64,000 nucleotides of DNA from Plecoglossus altivelis (lineage: Eukaryota > Chordata > Actinopteri > Osmeriformes > Plecoglossidae): NCBI GenBank assembly GCA_036571765.1, contig BROE01000004.1, forward strand, positions 16,236,643 to 16,300,642, in the 5' to 3' direction. Positions 58,550-64,000 of this stretch are shown piece after piece; position 1 is the stretch's first letter, and each line of letters starts with the position of its first letter. The notes under the pieces were generated by a model. That model was given only the letters and a program-made list of their open reading frames with translations, did no database searches and was not told where the DNA came from. A program made the translations under genes and the position numbers.

Positions 58550-61500
58550 TTCTTTGCAGGAGCAAAAGGAGGATTTGCGAAAGCGGCTGTCCTATACCAC
58601 CCACAAGCTTGAGCTGTTGGAAAGTGAGTTTGACTCCACACGACAGTATCTGGAGACAGAGCTCCGCAGGGCCCAGGAAGAGCTTGATAAGTTTACAGAA
58701 AAACTACGCAGGTGCGCCATATCTACTGAATATCACTGACTTCATTTCTGACATGTAAATCAAATTAAACCAAGAACATGACAGATAGATGTAATAAATT
58801 TAACAAATTTTAATTTCTATGAATGACACTCTAAACGTTATTATTCAGATGTATTAGTTAAACACTTATGAGGGTGTGTGTGTGTGTGTGTGTGTATACT
58901 TTTAACACCTCTAAGAATACAAAGCAGCTACTCAGCACTACAGAGGATCAATCAAGATCTGGAGGAGAAGATTCACAGGAATGTAAGTAATACAACCCTT
59001 GATCATATGTTTGTCTGTACAAGTGTTTGTTACAGTGTGCAAGTGTGCACCAGAATATCTTCATTGGGAATACAGGGAAGTGATATTTAGAAAAAGTAGT
59101 GAGACAACTGAATTTGTATGAAAGTGTTTTGGGCAAGCTGACGTTAATTACAGGCTACCGTCAAGAATTGTATGACTGTCTCTTGTCTGAACAGACAATT
59201 GATTTCATCTTGAGGCCATATGTCCTTTGCTGCTGTAGATTTAAGGAAACGATACAACATTCATAATGTTAATCAGGGGTATGCAAGCATCTGTATGCAT
59301 CTGTAACGAGTTCTCAATTAATCACAAAAGTATGCTTTTTATTCAGGTTGAGTTGAATAACAAGTACCTCTGTAATCAGTAGACAATTTTGTCTCATGAT
59401 CATAGTAAACTCATATGACTCATAACCCCACACTCTACCAATTCCAGTTCAGTCACATGTTGATTTTAGCAAATGTTGATTATCATAGATATGAGAATAG
59501 GTTTGACTTCGGTGTAGCGCTTTCAGTCTGTTCCTAACCTGCGAGCAAATACATTCAAAATGAGGCAGGGAGCCAACAGACTGTGAACCCCCCCTGATTG
59601 ACCATAACATATTGCTAATACAAAAGAGTTTGGGATGATGGTATCAAGAACATTCAAAATTCAACAACCCAGTGTATACGTTTGTACGGCATTTAATTTG
59701 CTGCCTTATTGGTCATGACCCTATGATCTTAAAATAACACTTGTAGATGTAGAGAGATGATGCACCCAGCCTAATTCCCATGCCTGAACTGGGGATGGCA
59801 TGAAGTTGAGCTTTTAAAAATAATGTTTTACTTCATTCACTAATGAGTTCCTTTTGTCCTCAGTCGCAACACCATGACGATGAGAAGCGAGCCCTTAGCA
59901 GAGAAGTTATTGTCCTTAATAACCACTTGACGGAGGCCAATCTGACCATAGAGAAACTGCAGGAAGACAATGTACGTGCATGTGAAATACCTACAGTTTC
60001 TTGGAAACAAAACAATCCATCTTAACTTTGTTCCCATTGTTGTTTATCTTTTGAAACAGGATCTTTATAGAAAGGATTGCAACCTGGCTGCTCAGCTTCT
60101 CCAGTGCAACAAGTCACATTATAGAACCCAGTTGTCTGAGGTGAATACTCTATCGAAATGGCTACATTTGTGAAACTGCCAAATCTCCTATACCAAAAAT
60201 ATTGTTTGGGTCAACACTCCAAGACTGTATTATTTAACACATTAGTCCTGGTACTTAATGGTAAAATAATTAGTTTCCTAAATTCTTGTTCCTGTCTATT
60301 TCTGTTGATTATGTTCTGCAATAAGTATGATACTTGTTGCTATGGTGAAGCAGATACAGAACATTAGGGAAGCACTTACTTTCTTTGTGAAAGAAGAATG
60401 GTACTGTTAAAACTTATGATCTTGTCTGAGGCTTCCTGGTCTGCTTCTTGTGATTCCATGCCCTTATTTGGTAAATATACATGAAATACTGCAGGATCAG
60501 AGGTTTCTTGTAAAAATTGACATGTCAAAGACTGAGGTCAGATATGATAACTTTTATGGTCACCCTCTACTTTCTCTCAGCTGCCTACTGAATTCCAGGA
60601 GCGTGTTACCATCCAAATGGAAGAGACTCCTCTTTGCCACACTCCCTACTCAGATTCTGTCCCGGCATCTGTCATTGCTAAAGTTCTGGAGAAACCGGAT
60701 GATACATCCAGCAGTCAAGCTTCCAACTCACCTAGCCCCCAACCGCAGGACCAAGGCTTTCTTCTAGATACCATTGGCAGTGGTGAATGCTTAGGCCTTC
60801 AGGTGGCCTATAAATCAGACTTGCACAGTAGTGACACGGCCCTTTACTCCCCTGATGATCGACACCATGAGCGCAGGCCCAGCATGGACCTCCATGGCCA
60901 AAGAAAGTTCTTGTACGGGCCCCAGAACTCTACAGACAGTAATCCAGAGGAGTGCTCTTTAGTACTGAGGCCCAGCTTCTCCCAGGACCATTTTGCTAAG
61001 TTTCCGGCCTCACTAGGTGCTGCATCCAGCTCCTATTCTAGTTTCAGTGGAGGTGGCTCTGAAGACAAGGGCAATGGTCCCCCAAGCAGCAGAGCCTCCT
61101 CCCCCCACCACCATTCCCTCTATATGGACTGGAGAGACGGGGGCGACTATGAAAGGAAGAGTGACTCATCCTGGGAGAGAGACAGTGTTGGTGGTTTCAG
61201 CAAGACCCACAGCTTCCAGCAAGCAGAGATGAGCCATCGCCAGAATGACAGCTCACCCGTATACAGCCGCACCATGTCCTCCTGCTTCAGTGAGCCCTAT
61301 GAGCCCCTACCACCATCCTCCTCGCCCAGTGTCGTCTATGGAGACAGTCGCCGTGGCAGCATGTTGGCCCCGGAGGAGGAACTCATTGGGCGCTGGAGGC
61401 AACTAAGTGTGGACGACCTGAGTGCCCACTACCGCAGCCCCGGCCGTGCCTCACCTTACAGTTTCTCTGAACAGCATTTCTCTGTGAGACCGACCAAAAT

Positions 61501-61981
61501 TCGCCTGGGGCCTATTTACAGCAGTTTTCAAGAGAGCACTGACTACTACCACCACACTGGAGCAGTCATGGATCCAGTCTGCTTCTCTAACCCTCACCCA
61601 GAATGCAGCCCTGGGCTACATCAGTCCCACAGCCCAACCCACCAGTACCATGCTAAGGAGGGCAGTCAGGAGTCTAAGCCAAGAATATACCACTCAGGCA
61701 GGTCCAATGACACAGAGGGTAGTATGGAAGCTGGGGGAAAGACTAAAGAGTATGTGGACATCAGCCTCAACAGTTCCACAGAATCCTTATCCCAGAGATG
61801 TCTGGAAATGGCTGCCGACCTTCACTATCAGGCTGACATGCATAGTTCATCACCCCAGAAGAACCCTTCGCTGCCCCCACCTTCACCCCCTCCCCCTCAG
61901 TATAAAACATTTGGCACCTTGGGACTTTCAAGAAAGGACAGTCTGACCAAAGCTCAGTTGTATGGTACACTGCTGAACTGA
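58550..61981 (+). CDS. begain: begain, brain-enriched guanylate kinase-associated protein: conserved body
   Basis: Synaptic protein that binds the guanylate kinase domain of PSD-95/SAP90. Exons: 58550 or 58560-58711, 58916-58982, 59864-59971, 60060-60140, 60581-61981; phases agree and give about 602 aa from GAG at 58560 (human BEGAIN is 593 aa). The first four exons encode a coiled coil (EQKEDLRKRLSYTTHKL, AQEELDKFTEKL, LQRINQDLEEKIHR). DLYRKDCNLAAQLLQC follows. The long last exon is Ser/Pro/His-rich, with a proline run near 61880, and ends in SRKDSLTKAQLYGTLLN, the diagnostic BEGAIN tail. The first exon has two possible acceptors: TGTGTGCAG before 58550, which keeps SLQEQK, and TTCTTTGCAG before 58560. 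The start codon lies upstream and is not settled. Confidence 0.93.
58874..58895 (+). repeat. (GT)n microsatellite in the begain intron
   Basis: GT run ending 20 bp before the acceptor of the exon at 58916, where it takes the place of part of the polypyrimidine tract. Confidence 0.85.
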
Positions 61982-62378
61982 TTAAGGCCCCTAATTGGTC
62001 AATTTCTCTTTCCCTGCTCTAGTGTAGTGGTATGTCGTGGAGCTACTCAATAAGATACATAGTTGTATATATAGAATATATATATATACTGTATAGATTA
62101 TATATTTGTCATATAGATTCATATTTCAGATGGTTTTATCCATTAGGGAGCTCTACTGCAACTGGTTTACCCCTCTGTGTAGGCGCAGCCAGTCAACTGA
62201 AGCTTAAATGTATTTACTGCAGGTGTCCTATATGAGAGGGCATCAGCCTGCTGCTCATTTTCCCCAAAACTATATCACAGACTGAAAGACTGGAAATCTG
62301 GAAAGAACTATTAGAAGCTTCAAGACTTGTTTATGACTGGAGCAACCACCACTCACTCACCTTGTTGAGAATCAGAAT

Positions 62379-62411
62379 CGGTTTTTATTCGCCATGCAAG
62401 AATAAAAACCG
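62379..62411 (+). promoter_or_regulatory. 12-bp perfect hairpin enclosing AATAAA in the begain 3'UTR
   Basis: Arms 62379-62390 and 62400-62411 are exact complements with a 9-nt loop. The hexamer AATAAA at 62401-62406 sits in the 3' arm, 420 nt after the begain stop. The sequence around it (AGAATCGGTTTTTATT) also resembles a common fish repeat end. Confidence 0.5.
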
Positions 62412-63725
62412 AGATGTCTATCCCACCACCATCACATTACGTTTTTTCCAAGGAGGCATGTATACAACAGAGACAGCAAAGCTGCATAGACACCTCATTT
62501 TCTTATAGGAGCGGATACACCTGTTTCAGGGCTGAGTGCAGATATCGTCTTGGTAGTGACACTGGATATTCGGACAATCTTTAACGTGCCTCCTCTCCCC
62601 ACACACCAGGGACTGCTTGGCAAGCCCTCAGGAATATTTAATAAGCCCCAAGCCCTCTGTTTAGGAAAGGCAGAGACGGATATTGTTTTTTACAATAGAA
62701 CAAGCCTCTTGATGATTTAGCAGCAATCCAGACTGCTTCAAAATGGTCACATTTGCAAGTTTTTATTATAAATACTCGTTAGTTATTTAGTTGTAGATTT
62801 TTTACATTTCAAGTGTTTTAAAAACAAAGAAGCGAGCCTGACAGAGGTGGCCAATGTGTCAGAAGGGTCTGTGAGCAAACAGTCGACTGAGTGGGTAACA
62901 AATACTCGTGTGTGTCTACGTGTGTGCTTTCATTGCGTCACACTTATCGTCCATAAGTCTGTGGCAAGTAAAATGTGACTGTGTGAACTAAAATGAAACA
63001 GTACATTGTAGTACCTTTATATACATTATTACCAAAGCATTTATCAGTATTACAGTTGAAACTTGCAAAGTTAGCTAAATTGTGTTGCATTGTGGTTTAA
63101 GGTTTGCACCCTTAAATGTTCTGCCTGTGCCCCATAAATATTCAGTTCAAAATAGTTTGTCTGGAGCCCTTTGTACGCTTTTTTAACTGCCAGAAGACAG
63201 CTCTGAGGTAGTTCTTCCCTGGCTAAAGGTACTCTGAGGCAACACCAAGAAGAGAGAGGCATGCTTATGGTGTGGATTTAGGACCTTATTTAAATCCAGC
63301 TGTATTTCAAAAGTTTTGGTAGAATGAGCAGGGAACCGGTGCCCCCTTAAAGAAGCTACACTGGACACATTTGATTTACTATGTGTACAAGGAGGTATCA
63401 ACCAGGATTGACCATATGTAACTGGAGTTATTGTTGCTTGGGGGGGGGAGCTTGCCAAGCACATGTATAGTGTGAAGGGAATCAGAGCATGGTGGAATGT
63501 ACAGGTGGGAGATTTGAGTTGAGTTAGAATCCAGTGCAGAAGAACTGGCATGAATGAAAATGATTGCGTCAGTTAGTTTGAGAACTTTAGTTACCAAATT
63601 TGTAACTGAAGAAAACTGTGAGGTTGATGTGCTTAGTACAACTGTAAATGCAGTTAAAGATTTTCTTTTTATATTTACACCTCTTTAATAACAATAAGTA
63701 CCCTATTAGAATGATTGATTATTCT

Positions 63726-63731
63726 AATAAA
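63726..63731 (+). terminator. Distal candidate poly(A) signal for begain
   Basis: AATAAA about 1.75 kb beyond the stop, in AT-rich DNA. A 3'UTR of this length would be normal for a synaptic gene, but its use cannot be judged here. Confidence 0.25.
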
Positions 63732-64000
63732 AATATCAGTGATATAATTTGTTTGTAGCAATTTGCTAAACATTTTAAGCTCATCATTCATTAATACTAA
63801 GATTTGTTGAGATGTAAATTTCAGTTAATGTCAAGAAAATATCTTTCAACATGCATAATAGGGAAAAAATACTCAGAAGATATTTTTGCTTTCTTTTTCA
63901 AGGCTGAAACTGTGTAGAACTTTTAAACAGGAGTGTGAGAGCAAGTAAGAAAGCAGAGGCCATGTGAATTGTCTCAAAATTATGGAATAATTATTTAGTA

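Larger units (their letters stand above)
61982..64000 (+). other. begain 3'UTR and downstream flank
   Basis: Contains a TA-rich tract at 62070-62110, the AATAAA hairpin and the distal AATAAA. No further coding exon was seen up to the window edge. Confidence 0.5.

Overview
This is a stretch of a vertebrate nuclear genome, almost certainly a ray-finned (teleost) fish. The genes are split into many short exons with GT-AG introns. Base composition is AT-rich. The introns and intergenic DNA are full of fish-typical repeats: several Tc1-like families, hAT-like and piggyBac-like short elements, L2-type and RTE-type LINEs, and long microsatellites. There are no operons, no bacterial genes and no CRISPR array. 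I could not determine the species.

Layout. (1) 85-17215, minus strand: the 5' two thirds (11 coding exons, 361 codons) of slc24a4, a K+-dependent Na+/Ca2+ exchanger; the gene runs off the left edge. (2) 17.3-25.1 kb: intergenic, with a Tc1-like relic and a 182-bp hAT-like element. (3) 25126-32920, minus: complete cpsf2 (CPSF100), 14 coding exons, 789 aa, plus a 5'UTR splice acceptor. (4) 33-40.2 kb: a repeat-made divergent spacer between cpsf2 and the next gene, holding two short inverted-repeat elements and a decayed RTE-like LINE. (5) 40371-44782, plus: complete cytosolic 5'-nucleotidase I gene (closest to nt5c1b), 6 coding exons, 350 aa. (6) 45-49.5 kb: repeats and unassigned DNA. (7) 50.1-61981, plus: begain. 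The conserved body (five exons, 58.55-61.98 kb, about 602 aa) is clear. The 5' end is not, and several candidate upstream exons are listed.

Exon joins for slc24a4, cpsf2 and nt5c1b were checked by reading splice sites and summing phases; all three stay in frame throughout. The genes do not form a pathway: they cover ion exchange, mRNA 3'-end processing, AMP breakdown and the postsynaptic scaffold. Slc24a4 next to cpsf2 matches the human chromosome 14q32 arrangement, and begain also lies on human 14q.

The most notable points are: a Ser-rich coding-looking exon of unknown family 8 kb upstream of the begain core, joinable in frame through a 29-nt microexon, with an alternative read-through end carrying a membrane-like segment and a poly(A) signal; two unrelated transposons whose ends lie within about 13-15 nt of 5' splice sites (cpsf2 exon 6, slc24a4 exon 2); a transposon edge that may supply the nt5c1b poly(A) hexamer; and an AATAAA buried in a perfect 12-bp hairpin in the begain 3'UTR. 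I found no clearly new multi-gene system.
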